Assembly (NCBI RefSeq): GCF_029222925.1
Contig: NZ_JARHUI010000003.1
Location: 1-64,000, forward strand
Reading direction: 5' to 3'
Length of the DNA stretch: 64,000 nucleotides
Origin: Algoriphagus sp. CAU 1675
GTDB lineage: Bacteria; Bacteroidota; Bacteroidia; Cytophagales; Cyclobacteriaceae
The notes under the pieces are model-generated. The model was not told the origin of the DNA. It made no database searches and was given only the letters and a program-made list of their open reading frames with translations. Both the position numbers and the translations under genes were made by a program. The stretch's first letter is position 1. Every line of letters starts with the position of its first letter. Below are positions 8,695 through 18,300 of the stretch, piece by piece.

Positions 8695-8725
8695 TTTGTT
8701 AGAATAATCTAACAATATAACTTTG
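8695..8725 (+). promoter_or_regulatory. Receptor promoter overlaid by DtxR-like operator
   Basis: A Bacteroidota-type promoter: TTTG at 8695-8698, 19 bases, then TAACTTTG at 8718-8725, which matches TAnnTTTG exactly. Between the two boxes lies the palindrome TTGTTAGAATAATCTAACAA (8696-8715), with perfect 8-bp arms and a 4-base centre. It resembles the DtxR/MntR box in layout (TTAG...CTAA). Binding there would block RNA polymerase. The site lies 37 bp before the receptor start and 51 bp before the regulator start on the other strand, so it may also govern the regulator. Confidence 0.75.
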
Positions 8726-8752
8726 ATCATTCGATTAGGTTGAATTTGATTT

Positions 8753-11026
8753 ATGAGAGGAATTATACTGGGATTGATAAGCTTGATTTTTTTGGTGGCT
8801 CAAGTAAATGGACAGGAGAATGAAATTCACGGAGAAGTGCTTTCAGGCTCGGAGCCGGTCGCATTCGCCACTATTTTTATCAAAGAATTGTCGGCTGGAA
8901 CCTCTTCAGATGAGGAAGGAAAGTTCACTTTGAAATTAACCGGTAAGGGTCCCTTCACTGTTCAGGTGTCCAGCATTGGTTACAAGACTTTTCAGGGTTT
9001 TATCCAAGGTTCTGAGAGATCTTTGACTTTTCAACTGGAAGCAATTGATTCCGGACTGGAGGAAGTGGTAGTCAGTGGAACGCTTCAGGAGGTATCTAAA
9101 CTCTCCAGTCCTGTTCCTGTTGAGGTTTACAAATCGGGATTTTTCAAAGCCAATCCGGCACCCTCTTTATTTGAATCCCTTCAAAATGTCAACGGTATTC
9201 GACCTCAGGTCAACTGTAATATCTGCAATACCGGAGATATTCATATTAATGGGCTTGAGGGACCTTATACCATGGTTTTGATAGATGGCATGCCTATAGT
9301 CAGTGGTTTGGCGACTGTTTATGGATTGACCGGAATCCCTCAGGCTTTGATAGAAAGGATAGAGGTGGTCAAAGGACCTGCTTCTACCTTGTATGGTTCC
9401 GAGGCTGTGGGAGGGCTGATTAATGTGATTACCAAAAGCCCCGAAAATGCCCCTTATTTTTCGGCTGATTATTTTGGGAGTAGCTGGGGAGAACAAACCT
9501 TGGATTTAGGTCTGAAAAGTAAATGGGGGAAAAATATTCAATCACTAACCGGAATCAATGCTTTTCATTATGCTCATCCAATTGACAAAAACGGGGATGG
9601 TTTTACCGATCTGACCTTATCGGAAAGGATTTCGGTTTTTCAAAAATTGCACATCTCACGTCCTGGGAATAAATCCCTGAATATGGCGGGTCGTTGGGTT
9701 TATGAAGATCGCTGGGGAGGAGAAATGAACTGGAACAGCAAATTCCGTGGAGGGGATGAAGTGTATGGTGAAAGTATTTATACCAACCGCTGGGAGGTAT
9801 TTGGGAATTATGATCTTCCTGGGAAGGAAAATTTTACTTTTCAATATTCTGCAAATGGACATAAACAGAACTCTGTATATGGGGAAACCTTCTACAAAGC
9901 CAATCAGTCCATTGCCTTCGGCCAATTGACCTGGAGAAAAGAATTTTCCAAGAATCAGTTTTTGGCAGGCTTGGCTTATCGCTACACCTACTATGACGAC
10001 AATACCCCAGCGACTTATAGTGGGGTGGAGGAAAGGAACAAAGCTTCCCAAATTCATTTGCCAGGAATATTTATTCAGGATGAGATTAGCCTCGGAGATA
10101 AACAAAGCCTCTTGATCGGGGGCAGACTTGACTATAATTCAATCCATGGTTCCATCTTTTCTCCCCGACTCAATTACAAATTCAATTCTATTGATAAAAG
10201 TCTGGTAATGAGGATTTCTGTGGGTAATGGTTTTCGGGTAGCCAATGTGTTTACGGAAGATCATGCAGCTTTGACTGGAGCCAGGGAAGTAGTCTTTGAG
10301 GAGGAACTCAAGCCTGAGAAAAGCTGGAACGTCAATGGAAACCTGGTGAAGAAGATTTATACCCTCGGTGGAAATTTTATCAGTTTGGATGCTACGTTGT
10401 TTTACACCCATTTCAGCAACCGCATTATTCCGGACTATGAGAGCAATCCCAATCAGATTATTTATGCCAACCTGGACGGAAAAGCGATTTCCAAGGGCAT
10501 TTCCCTCAATTCTACCCTTGCTTTGGCAAATGGTTTGGAAGGGAGTCTGGGTGCCACTGTTATGGATGTAAGTCTGGAAGAAAATGGAGTTTCACGAAGG
10601 CAATTGCTCACGGAGCGCATCTCGGGAGTTTGGTCTTTGAGTTATAAGGTTTGGCAATGGGGACTAACGTTGGATTATACGGGAAATATCTATAGTCCCA
10701 TGCGATTACCACTTTTGGGGCCTTTGGATGACAGAGCGGAGTTTTCTCCTTGGTGGAGCATTCAGAATATTCAGATTACGAAAAATATTGGGAAGAAGTG
10801 GGAAATTTATGGAGGTGTGAAAAACCTGTTGAATTTCACACCTCCGGCAAACAGTATTGCCCGGGCTTTTGACCCTTTTGACAGAGGAGTTGAATTTGCT
10901 GAGGATGGCTCGGTTTTGCCAACTCCAGAAAACCCCAATGCGCTGACCTTTGACCCCACCTATGTGTTTGCACCCAATCAGGGAATCCGGGGTTTTCTGG
11001 GATTTCGCTTTACGATTTCTGATTAA
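8753..11026 (+). CDS. TonB-dependent outer-membrane receptor, probable metal uptake
   Basis: A 757-residue outer-membrane receptor. A signal peptide (to about residue 20) is followed by a carboxypeptidase-like regulatory domain (about 22-105), a plug domain with LIDGMPIVSGL and IERIEVVKGPASTLYGSEAV, and a 22-strand-type barrel to the C-terminus, which ends GFRFTISD. The plug holds a Cys pair (C155, C158 in NCNICNTGDIHI), which suggests a thiophilic metal or a metallophore as ligand. It is controlled by a DtxR-like site and lies beside Cu/Ag efflux genes, so uptake of a transition metal is likely. The ligand (Fe, Mn, Zn or Cu) is open. It overlaps the convergent PepSY gene by 4 bp. Confidence 0.87.
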   Translation: MRGIILGLISLIFLVAQVNGQENEIHGEVLSGSEPVAFATIFIKELSAGTSSDEEGKFTLKLTGKGPFTVQVSSIGYKTFQGFIQGSERSLTFQLEAIDSGLEEVVVSGTLQEVSKLSSPVPVEVYKSGFFKANPAPSLFESLQNVNGIRPQVNCNICNTGDIHINGLEGPYTMVLIDGMPIVSGLATVYGLTGIPQALIERIEVVKGPASTLYGSEAVGGLINVITKSPENAPYFSADYFGSSWGEQTLDLGLKSKWGKNIQSLTGINAFHYAHPIDKNGDGFTDLTLSERISVFQKLHISRPGNKSLNMAGRWVYEDRWGGEMNWNSKFRGGDEVYGESIYTNRWEVFGNYDLPGKENFTFQYSANGHKQNSVYGETFYKANQSIAFGQLTWRKEFSKNQFLAGLAYRYTYYDDNTPATYSGVEERNKASQIHLPGIFIQDEISLGDKQSLLIGGRLDYNSIHGSIFSPRLNYKFNSIDKSLVMRISVGNGFRVANVFTEDHAALTGAREVVFEEELKPEKSWNVNGNLVKKIYTLGGNFISLDATLFYTHFSNRIIPDYESNPNQIIYANLDGKAISKGISLNSTLALANGLEGSLGATVMDVSLEENGVSRRQLLTERISGVWSLSYKVWQWGLTLDYTGNIYSPMRLPLLGPLDDRAEFSPWWSIQNIQITKNIGKKWEIYGGVKNLLNFTPPANSIARAFDPFDRGVEFAEDGSVLPTPENPNALTFDPTYVFAPNQGIRGFLGFRFTISD

Positions 11027-11718
11027 TAAAGGCCTTTTCTCTTTCTTTTTCGGGACATAAAGAAAAGAGTGAATCCGGAGAAAACGGTAGCCAAACCAAA
11101 TAAGGAAAAAGCTCTCAGCAATAGGTTGTTGAAATCATCCCTTCCTGCATAATCCATGGTATGGAACATCCAGAGAAAGTCAAACCATCGCCAGCTTCTG
11201 TGTCGTACCCGCTCAAAATTTCCGGATTTGGCATCGATATAAGCGACTAGATTTTCGGGATGGTCATAATGAATTGCCCAAGCAGGGAGAGGCCTCCCTC
11301 TGTATTCGTGGTGGGGTCCAGCCTGCGTGAGGTATTCAGCCTCTTTGATTCCAAAATTCCCTTTGATATAAATCTTGGCAATTTCCTTGGCTTCCTCTTC
11401 GGTGATTTCACCTTTCAGTTCTGCGGTTTGGGCATTGTAAAGATTCTTTCCGTTTACCCAGTAATGAGGCTGATGTAAGACAAAACGAAGCTCCAGGGAA
11501 GAAATTTCCAGGGTTGAATCCAAGGATCCCGGATCAACCAAATTGGAAGCAGTCATATGCATCATGTGCTCATTGTGAAAATGATCCCCATGGATTTCAT
11601 CAATATCAGTCCAACTGAAGTATAATCCACTGATTGTCCAAAGAAGGAACTGTATTCCTATAAAAACTCCCAGAAAACGATGGATCTTCCGGACGTAATA
11701 TTGGTTGTTTTTTCTCAT
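11023..11718 (-). CDS. PepSY-domain membrane protein
   Basis: A 231-residue inner-membrane protein with a PepSY-associated architecture: a first helix (about 14-33, FLGVFIGIQFLLWTISGLYF), a periplasmic PepSY domain with a strongly His-rich start (HGDHFHNEHMMHM) and RGRPLPAWAIHYDHPENLVAYID, then a second helix near the C-terminus (LFGLATVFSGFTLFFMS) and a basic tail. Proteins of this kind accompany iron and copper receptors and some act as ferric-siderophore or cupric reductases. The His/Met run is consistent with metal binding. It is the last gene of the Cus operon on the minus strand and converges with the receptor, which supports a role in metal handling. Confidence 0.82.
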   Translation of the reverse strand: MRKNNQYYVRKIHRFLGVFIGIQFLLWTISGLYFSWTDIDEIHGDHFHNEHMMHMTASNLVDPGSLDSTLEISSLELRFVLHQPHYWVNGKNLYNAQTAELKGEITEEEAKEIAKIYIKGNFGIKEAEYLTQAGPHHEYRGRPLPAWAIHYDHPENLVAYIDAKSGNFERVRHRSWRWFDFLWMFHTMDYAGRDDFNNLLLRAFSLFGLATVFSGFTLFFMSRKRKRKGLY

Positions 11719-11758
11719 TTATGATTTAGGTTGGGTATCGGAATACAAATGCTTGCAC

Positions 11759-12334
11759 TTAATCTACAGTGGAAATAAGGCTGTCCTCTACGACACCACA
11801 AGTGAGCATGGAACTTCCAAATAGCGGGTTTTTAATTTCCTTTTCTGCACTGAGCCACATTCCACCTGTATTGTTTTTATACATTGGGCAATATTGATGA
11901 TACAGCGTACGGTCAGTTCCTGCAATTTTCAGAAGATCCTTCATCAGCATGCTCAGCGCCTGGAAGCTTTCCCTTTGATCTGCTATTTGGGAACCTTGGA
12001 TGTTTTTAGCCAAATCAATCGCATCCAACTGAAGTCTTTCCAATTCTTCGATTTCGTTTCCTGCCACTGTAGCGATATCAAATTGCTCTAAAGATGTAAC
12101 CAAGGCCTGACTTTTTTCTGAAGCCAATGATTCATTGTCTTCCACCAAGGCATTTTTCACTTCCAAATAGGAGTTGATGATTTCAGAGGTCCCTTTTGAT
12201 TCGGGCACAGAAACGGACTGCATTGCAGATTCCTCTTGTGCTTGATGATCTTCATGGGATTCGGTGCTTTTCTCTCCACTGCATGAATAAAAAGCAAGAC
12301 TGATTGCAAAGGCAAGGATGGTTGACTTTTTCAT
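11759..12334 (-). CDS. DUF3347 periplasmic lipoprotein, probable copper-binding
   Basis: A 191-residue protein, taken from the internal start MKKSTILAFAISLAFYSCSG at 12334, because that gives a signal peptide with a lipobox-like cysteine and the longer frame would overlap the preceding gene. The mature part is a DUF3347 domain: YHQYCPMYKNNTGGMWLSAEKEI, then NPLFGSSMLTCG. The same domain forms the C-terminus of the CusB-like protein directly upstream, with the shared pattern CPM...WLS...NPxFGxSMLTCG. The conserved Cys and Met residues suggest Cu(I) or Ag(I) binding. It follows cusB by about 50 bp and should be co-expressed. Confidence 0.85.
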   Translation of the reverse strand: MKKSTILAFAISLAFYSCSGEKSTESHEDHQAQEESAMQSVSVPESKGTSEIINSYLEVKNALVEDNESLASEKSQALVTSLEQFDIATVAGNEIEELERLQLDAIDLAKNIQGSQIADQRESFQALSMLMKDLLKIAGTDRTLYHQYCPMYKNNTGGMWLSAEKEIKNPLFGSSMLTCGVVEDSLISTVD

Positions 12335-12386
12335 ATTGTTTAAAGGGTTGGTTGAAAACTCCATGTTTTTTGGGTTTATAATTTGA

Positions 12387-14144
12387 TTAATTGAATGATT
12401 TGGTGACTTCTCCACAGGTCAGCATGGAAGCTCCGAAATAGGGGTTGATAATGGCCGAATCCAGGCTTAGCCAATCTGCTCCCTTGAAGGAATCCGCCAT
12501 TGGGCAGTGTTGTACATAAATCTTCCCCTCATAGGCTTGGAATTGCTCAGTAAGACTGACCATTTCTATGGAAATCAGTTGAAAAGCTTTTCGTAAAACT
12601 TCAATCTTTTGGGATTTATCGGCTTGGGCCAATCCCAAATTGATTCCGGATTCATATTCCATCCAAGAGGTATGGGCCTCTCCGGTAAACAGTTTCATAT
12701 CTACTTGATCAATAGCTTTCTTCATTTGATTTGCCGCATCTTTTGACTTTTGGAAATCATCCTGAGCCAAAGCGTTTTTAAAAGAAAGATAGGCTTCGAA
12801 AAGTGGTTTGAGAGCATTTTTAGCTTCTCCAGATATTTCTACTGGAGTAGAGGAGCTATCATTGGCCTGATCACTGTGATTGTGTCCAACTCCCATTTTT
12901 CCTCCTTCAGGATTCATCATACTTGGTTTTCCGGCAAGCTGGGCAGCTGCGTCAATACTGAAGGCTCCATTGATAACCACTTCTTCACCGGGTTCCAATC
13001 CATCTTCTACGAGATAGCTTTCTCCCAAAGCCGGGCCCAAAGTCACTTCCCGAAGACTAAAACTGCTTTGCTGATCAAATGGAGACTTGACATAGACCAC
13101 AGACCTTTTTCCGGTCCACAAAACAGCTGATTTTGGAATTGTCAAGCCAGTAGTGTTGGTGTCCAAAATGCTGTTGAGGGTTCCCGAAACAAACATTTCA
13201 GGCTTGAGTTTTTGCTTGGGGTTCGCCATTTCCACCCTAGCCTTTGCTACTCTAGTGGCAGGATCAATGACGGGATCCAGGAAGGTGATCTTACCTTTGA
13301 AAGTCTCGCCCGGAAGAGAGGAGATCCGGTATTCGATTTCATCTCCTTTTTTGATCCAGGCTAAATCCGACTCATACACATCGAAAAGTACCCATACTCG
13401 GGAAAGGTCGGAAACCTTGTAGATGGGCTGACCTATACCGAGGTGATCACCCAGGTTTGCAAGTTTTTCGGTTACAAAACCGGATACATTTGCCTTGATT
13501 GGGAATTGCTGAATAGGTTTTCCAGTTGAGAGGATTTCTGAAATTTGATCTTCGGTTATTTTCCAGTTTTTCAGCTTTTTAACTGCTGCCTCATAAAGTT
13601 GAGGTTGTGTGGATTTGATCTTCGCTGCCTGCAATAGTTCCTCTTGTGCGACAGATAGTTCAGGGGAATAAACCAAGGCTATGGTTTGTCCTTTGTTGAT
13701 GTATTCTCCCGTAAAATTGACCATGAGTTGCTCAATTCTTCCCGGGATGTGCGTGGCCTGTGTATATAACAATCGTTCATCAACCTGGATTTTTCCGTTG
13801 AGGTTGAGTTGCTTTTTAGCCTCTGAACTTCCGACTATCTGTGTCTGCACATTGGAAAGTTGCATCGCCGTAGGGGACATGGAGATTGCATTTGGATCCA
13901 GTGAGGAATTTGTGCTAGTCTCCAAAGGAATCAGGTCCATACCACAAATCGGGCATTTTCCGGGTTCATTTTGCTGGATTTGTGGATGCATGGAACAGGT
14001 CCATATTCCTTCTATTCCGGCATCATGACTGTGTAGTTCAGCTTCATCCGATCCTGAATTTCCGAAGATCAGATAGCCTCCCAATAAGCCCACTACCAAC
14101 ATGGAAAGGGCTATAATGAATGTCTTTTTTTGAGTCGTATTCAT
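12387..14144 (-). CDS. cusB: CusB-like periplasmic adaptor with heavy-metal-binding and DUF3347 domains
   Basis: A 585-residue membrane-fusion protein of a heavy-metal RND pump. After an N-terminal anchor (about 8-28) comes a heavy-metal-binding domain with C50-S-M-H and C64-P-I-C67-G-M-D. The barrel-sandwich and hairpin follow (GRIEQLMVNFTGEYINKGQ, LSVAQEELLQAAKI), then the beta-barrel (VWVLFDVYESDLAWIKKGD). The last 150 residues are a DUF3347 domain ending in NPYFGASMLTCG. CusB proteins pass Cu(I)/Ag(I) from periplasmic chaperones to the pump. It overlaps cusC by 4 bp. The extra domain at each end is usual in Bacteroidota but not in enterobacterial CusB. Confidence 0.9.
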   Translation of the reverse strand: MNTTQKKTFIIALSMLVVGLLGGYLIFGNSGSDEAELHSHDAGIEGIWTCSMHPQIQQNEPGKCPICGMDLIPLETSTNSSLDPNAISMSPTAMQLSNVQTQIVGSSEAKKQLNLNGKIQVDERLLYTQATHIPGRIEQLMVNFTGEYINKGQTIALVYSPELSVAQEELLQAAKIKSTQPQLYEAAVKKLKNWKITEDQISEILSTGKPIQQFPIKANVSGFVTEKLANLGDHLGIGQPIYKVSDLSRVWVLFDVYESDLAWIKKGDEIEYRISSLPGETFKGKITFLDPVIDPATRVAKARVEMANPKQKLKPEMFVSGTLNSILDTNTTGLTIPKSAVLWTGKRSVVYVKSPFDQQSSFSLREVTLGPALGESYLVEDGLEPGEEVVINGAFSIDAAAQLAGKPSMMNPEGGKMGVGHNHSDQANDSSSTPVEISGEAKNALKPLFEAYLSFKNALAQDDFQKSKDAANQMKKAIDQVDMKLFTGEAHTSWMEYESGINLGLAQADKSQKIEVLRKAFQLISIEMVSLTEQFQAYEGKIYVQHCPMADSFKGADWLSLDSAIINPYFGASMLTCGEVTKSFN

Positions 14145-15379
14145 AGCTCAAATGATTTTGCAGTGATGTAATCCAGTTCAGCTTTGGTCACTTCAAGTTT
14201 TACCAGGGCTTCTACTTTCATTTTTTGATACTTCAGTAATTCCTGTTGCATGAGCAGCACTTCTTCAAAGTCATTTCCTGAATTGGAAAAGGAAGAGAAA
14301 AGCAGATCCAGGGATTGTTGGGATTGTAAGGTTTGGGTTTCATATAACTGGATCAGAGTGGCCTGTTTTTCCAGTTCGTATGCCTTCATTTCAAAGTTGC
14401 TCAGAAGTTGGTTTTCCAATTCCTGATATTGATAGGAATAGGCTTCCTGCATCAATTGGGCTTCTTTTTCGGCGGCTTTGTACTTGCCTGAGAAAATGGG
14501 CAAACTCATCGAAACCATAGGCATTAGCGCGTTTTTTCCATTGTCATCCACGCTCATATCCTCACGCTTTCCGATCAGGACGTAGTCCAGACCAACACCG
14601 ATTTTTGGCAAGGCCTGATTGGCAGCTACCCGCTCATTGGATTCAGCTGCTTTGATTTTCATGGAAATTGCCTCCAATTGGGGATGTCCCAAAAGCAGAG
14701 AGTCGTAGCGATAAACCCCTGAATTTGGATCGAATGTCAGCGACTCTTCCAAATGGATGGGCTCATCTTCATTTCTGTTGAGGAGATTGTTGAAGGAAGT
14801 TTGAAGTGTTTTACGCTTCATTTTCAGGATGTCCAGATTGGAGATGGCATCTTTTAATCGAATGTCTACTCTAAGGACATTTACCATGCTTCCACTTCCA
14901 TTCGCAAACTTGTCTGTCGCCAGGCTTTTATAAGTTTCCAAAATGTGGATATTCTCCTCTTCCAAATGAATCAGTTGTTCAAGCTCGACCATTGGATAGT
15001 AGGCCGCTTTAACCCTGTAAAACAATTCGTTTCGGGCATTTAGGAAGGTTTGGTAGTTTGCCTCTGCCAAAGCTTCAGCTCCATTTCCATAATATTTCAG
15101 CGTACCAAACCAAGGGAACATCTGGTTGATGGAAAATCGTGCGCGCTGTGGACCCACTCGGGTTTCGACAGGGGAGATAAAGTAGCCAAATGACAACGTT
15201 GGATCCGGCAGACTTCGAATCTGGGCAGCCTTTTGTAGGGATGCCTCAAACTCCTTGAATTTTGCCTGCACACCCGGGTTGTTCTCTGCGGCGATTTTCA
15301 GGTAATCTTCCAGACCCTGACCAATTGCATGAAATCCCACCAAAAAGCTTATGAGTAGTAAGAATAGCTGCTTTTTCAT
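14141..15379 (-). CDS. TolC-family outer-membrane channel (CusC-like)
   Basis: A 412-residue outer-membrane efflux protein with a signal peptide ending near VGFHAIGQG. It shows two long alpha-helical repeats typical of TolC, with PTLSFGYFISPVETRVGPQR near the start and many Gln/Glu/Leu heptads such as KYKAAEKEAQLMQEAYSYQY. It forms the outer-membrane duct of the CusABC pump. Overlaps with cusA (ATGA at 15376-15379) and cusB (4 bp) show a coupled operon. It is shorter than E. coli CusC (about 460 residues) and has no lipobox. Confidence 0.88.
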   Translation of the reverse strand: MKKQLFLLLISFLVGFHAIGQGLEDYLKIAAENNPGVQAKFKEFEASLQKAAQIRSLPDPTLSFGYFISPVETRVGPQRARFSINQMFPWFGTLKYYGNGAEALAEANYQTFLNARNELFYRVKAAYYPMVELEQLIHLEEENIHILETYKSLATDKFANGSGSMVNVLRVDIRLKDAISNLDILKMKRKTLQTSFNNLLNRNEDEPIHLEESLTFDPNSGVYRYDSLLLGHPQLEAISMKIKAAESNERVAANQALPKIGVGLDYVLIGKREDMSVDDNGKNALMPMVSMSLPIFSGKYKAAEKEAQLMQEAYSYQYQELENQLLSNFEMKAYELEKQATLIQLYETQTLQSQQSLDLLFSSFSNSGNDFEEVLLMQQELLKYQKMKVEALVKLEVTKAELDYITAKSFEL

Positions 15380-18300
15380 TTGTTGTTCTTTTTGAATTGG
15401 TACTCCTCACGGATGCAATAGAGCACAGGGACAATGAAATAGGTAATGGAAGCCACGAGCATTCCTCCAAATGCCGGAATTGCCATAGGGATCATGATAT
15501 CCGAACCCCTTCCCGTGGAACTCAAAATGGGCAATAAGGCGATGATGGTAGTCGCAGAAGTCATGATGGCGGGCTTTATTCTTCGCATTCCCGCTTCAAT
15601 CACTGCGGTTTTGATGCCTTGGAGATTATCGGTTTTGTTCTTTTTAAAACTTTGATCCAAGTAGGTTGCCATCAATACTCCATCATCGGTAGCGATTCCA
15701 AACAAGGCAATAAAGCCTACCCAAACGGCCACACTGAGATTGATGGTTTTCATGGAAAACAAGTCCCTGAGGTTGGTTCCAAAGAGGCTGAAGTCAGCAA
15801 ACCAGCTTTGGCCGTAAAGCCATAGCATCAGGAATCCCCCTGCAAAGGCCATGGCAATTCCTGAAAAAACCATCAGGGAGGTGCTGACTGACCTGAATTG
15901 GAAATAGAGGATCAGAAAGACCAAAGCCAAAACAAGCGGAACGATGATGGAAAGCCGCTTTTCTGCCCGGATTTGATTTTCATAGGAACCGGAGAATTTA
16001 AAGTTGATGCCGGCCGGAACTGTGAGTTCGCCGGAATCGATTTTGGATTGGATAGTATTTCTTGCGTCCTCAACCACTCGTACTTCGGAGTAGCCCTCTC
16101 TTTTGTCAAAAAGCACATAGCCCACCAAAAAGGTGTCTTCGCTTTTGATTGCCTGAGGACCTCTCACATAGTCGAATTCCACCAGTTGGGAAAGGGGAAT
16201 CTGTGTCCCAGATGCAGTGCTGACCAGAATTTCTCCCAGTGATTCCGGGTCATCCCTCAATTCTCTGGGATAGCGAACCCGCACAGGATAGCGTTCCCTT
16301 CCTTCCACAGTGGTCGTGATGTTCATTCCACCGATGGCAGTTTCAATGACCTGCTGTACATCCTCTATACTCAATCCATAACGGGCTATTTCCCTTCTGT
16401 TGATGTTTAGCTGCAGATAGGGTTTCCCTACAATTCGGTCCGCAAAGGCTGCTTCCGCTTTGACAGAGGGTACCTCTTTGAGGATTTCTTCCAGTTGAAG
16501 TCCAAATTCTTCAATGGTATTCAAATCCGGACCATAAACTTTGATCCCCATGGGAGCTCTCATGCCGGTTTGAAGCATCACCAATCGGGTTTCTATAGGC
16601 TGGAGTTTGGGTGCTGAGGTCACTCCTGGGATCTGGGTTACCTGAACGATTTCATCCCAGATATCATCTGGGGAATGGATGGTATTTCTCCAGTTCCGGA
16701 AATAACTCCCTCCATCATCCGGAAGGAGATCGGCTTTCGTAATTCCCTTTTGCAAAGCCTCTTCCTGACTGATGCTGGAACCTGACTTCAGTACTAAATT
16801 CCCTTCTTTATCTGTTTTGAACCGCATCCTGTGTCCTTTCTCATTCAGGATGTATTCGGACTTGTAGTTGATGACATTTTCAAACATGGAAATAGGAGCG
16901 GGGTCCAAGGCAGACTCGGCTCTTCCAAGTTTCCCAACCGTCAGTTCTACTTCCGGAATGCTGGTCAGGAGCATATCCAGTTTGGCCAGGGTTTCCCTGT
17001 TGAATTCCATTCCGGAATGCGGCATGGAAGTAGGCATTAGGAGAAAGCTTCCTTCATCCAATGGAGGCATAAACTCTTCACCCATTCCGGGAAAAGTATG
17101 GCTGAGACCGGACCAGACTTTGGTCGTCCGGATGTTCCAACCCAGCAGATCAAATCCTTTGGGGATAAAACCAAACACGGTGCTGAATCCAAACCAGATA
17201 AATGTGGCCACCAAAATGAGGAAGGTAGGAATACTCAAAAAGGTCTTTTTATGTTCCAGACACCAATGCAGGATCCATTTGTAGTATTTCTCTAGAAAGA
17301 GAAATGCCCCAAGAATGATCCCGATCATCAAGGCAACAAAAAGGAAATTGGAAATTAGACTTCTGGAAGGACCCAAAGGAAGCCAGTATTCTGCCAAAAG
17401 CCAGGTGGTTCCGGCCAGAATAAGGATTAATTCGGCATTGTCCAGTACCCATTTCTGAGGACCCTTGGGCTCAAAGCTTTTCTTCTGCAGATATATTTTC
17501 AAGACTGAAATCCCTGCCAATACTACAAGCATTGCCCCAGCCCATTGATATCCATTCAACAAACTCAACAGACCGAGGACAATCAATCCTAAATTCCCCA
17601 GGATTCTGGTTTTCTCATTTTTGATTTTGAAACCAAAAAACCAATGGGCCAGAGTAGGGAGAATAAACAGGCTGACGATCAGTGCCGCAACAAGGGCAAA
17701 GGTTTTGGTGAAGGCCAATGGACCAAACAATTTTCCTTCGGCAGCTTGAAGGGTGAATACCGGGATGAAACTCACAATGGTCGTGGAAACCGCTGTTAAA
17801 ATGGCCGAGGAAACTTCCGATGAGGCTTTGTAAATAGTGTCCAGAAGCTTTTGACCCGGAGGAGCCTCGTCCAGGCTTTTGATGATGTTTTCGGAAAGTA
17901 TAATTCCCAAATCCACCATGGTGCCTATGGCAATGGCAATTCCCGAAAGCGCTACAATATTGGCATCCACCCCAAAGTTCCGCATGGCAATAAATACCAT
18001 CAAAACAGCGATTGGTAAAAGACTGGAAATCAGTATTGAAGCACGAATATTGTAAACCATCACAATAACCACCAAAATGGTGATCAGAATCTCCAGAGAA
18101 AGCGCTTCCTCCAAGGTTCCCAAGGTTTCCTGGATCAGGATTGAGCGGTCGTAGAAGGGCACCAAGGTAAGTTTGCTGACCCTACCATCCGCCAAAGTCT
18201 TGCTAGGAAGCCCAGGTGATATTTCATTGATTTTTTCCTTGACCTGATTGATGACCTGCATGGGGTTGGATCCATAGCGGGCTACGACTACGCCTCCGAC

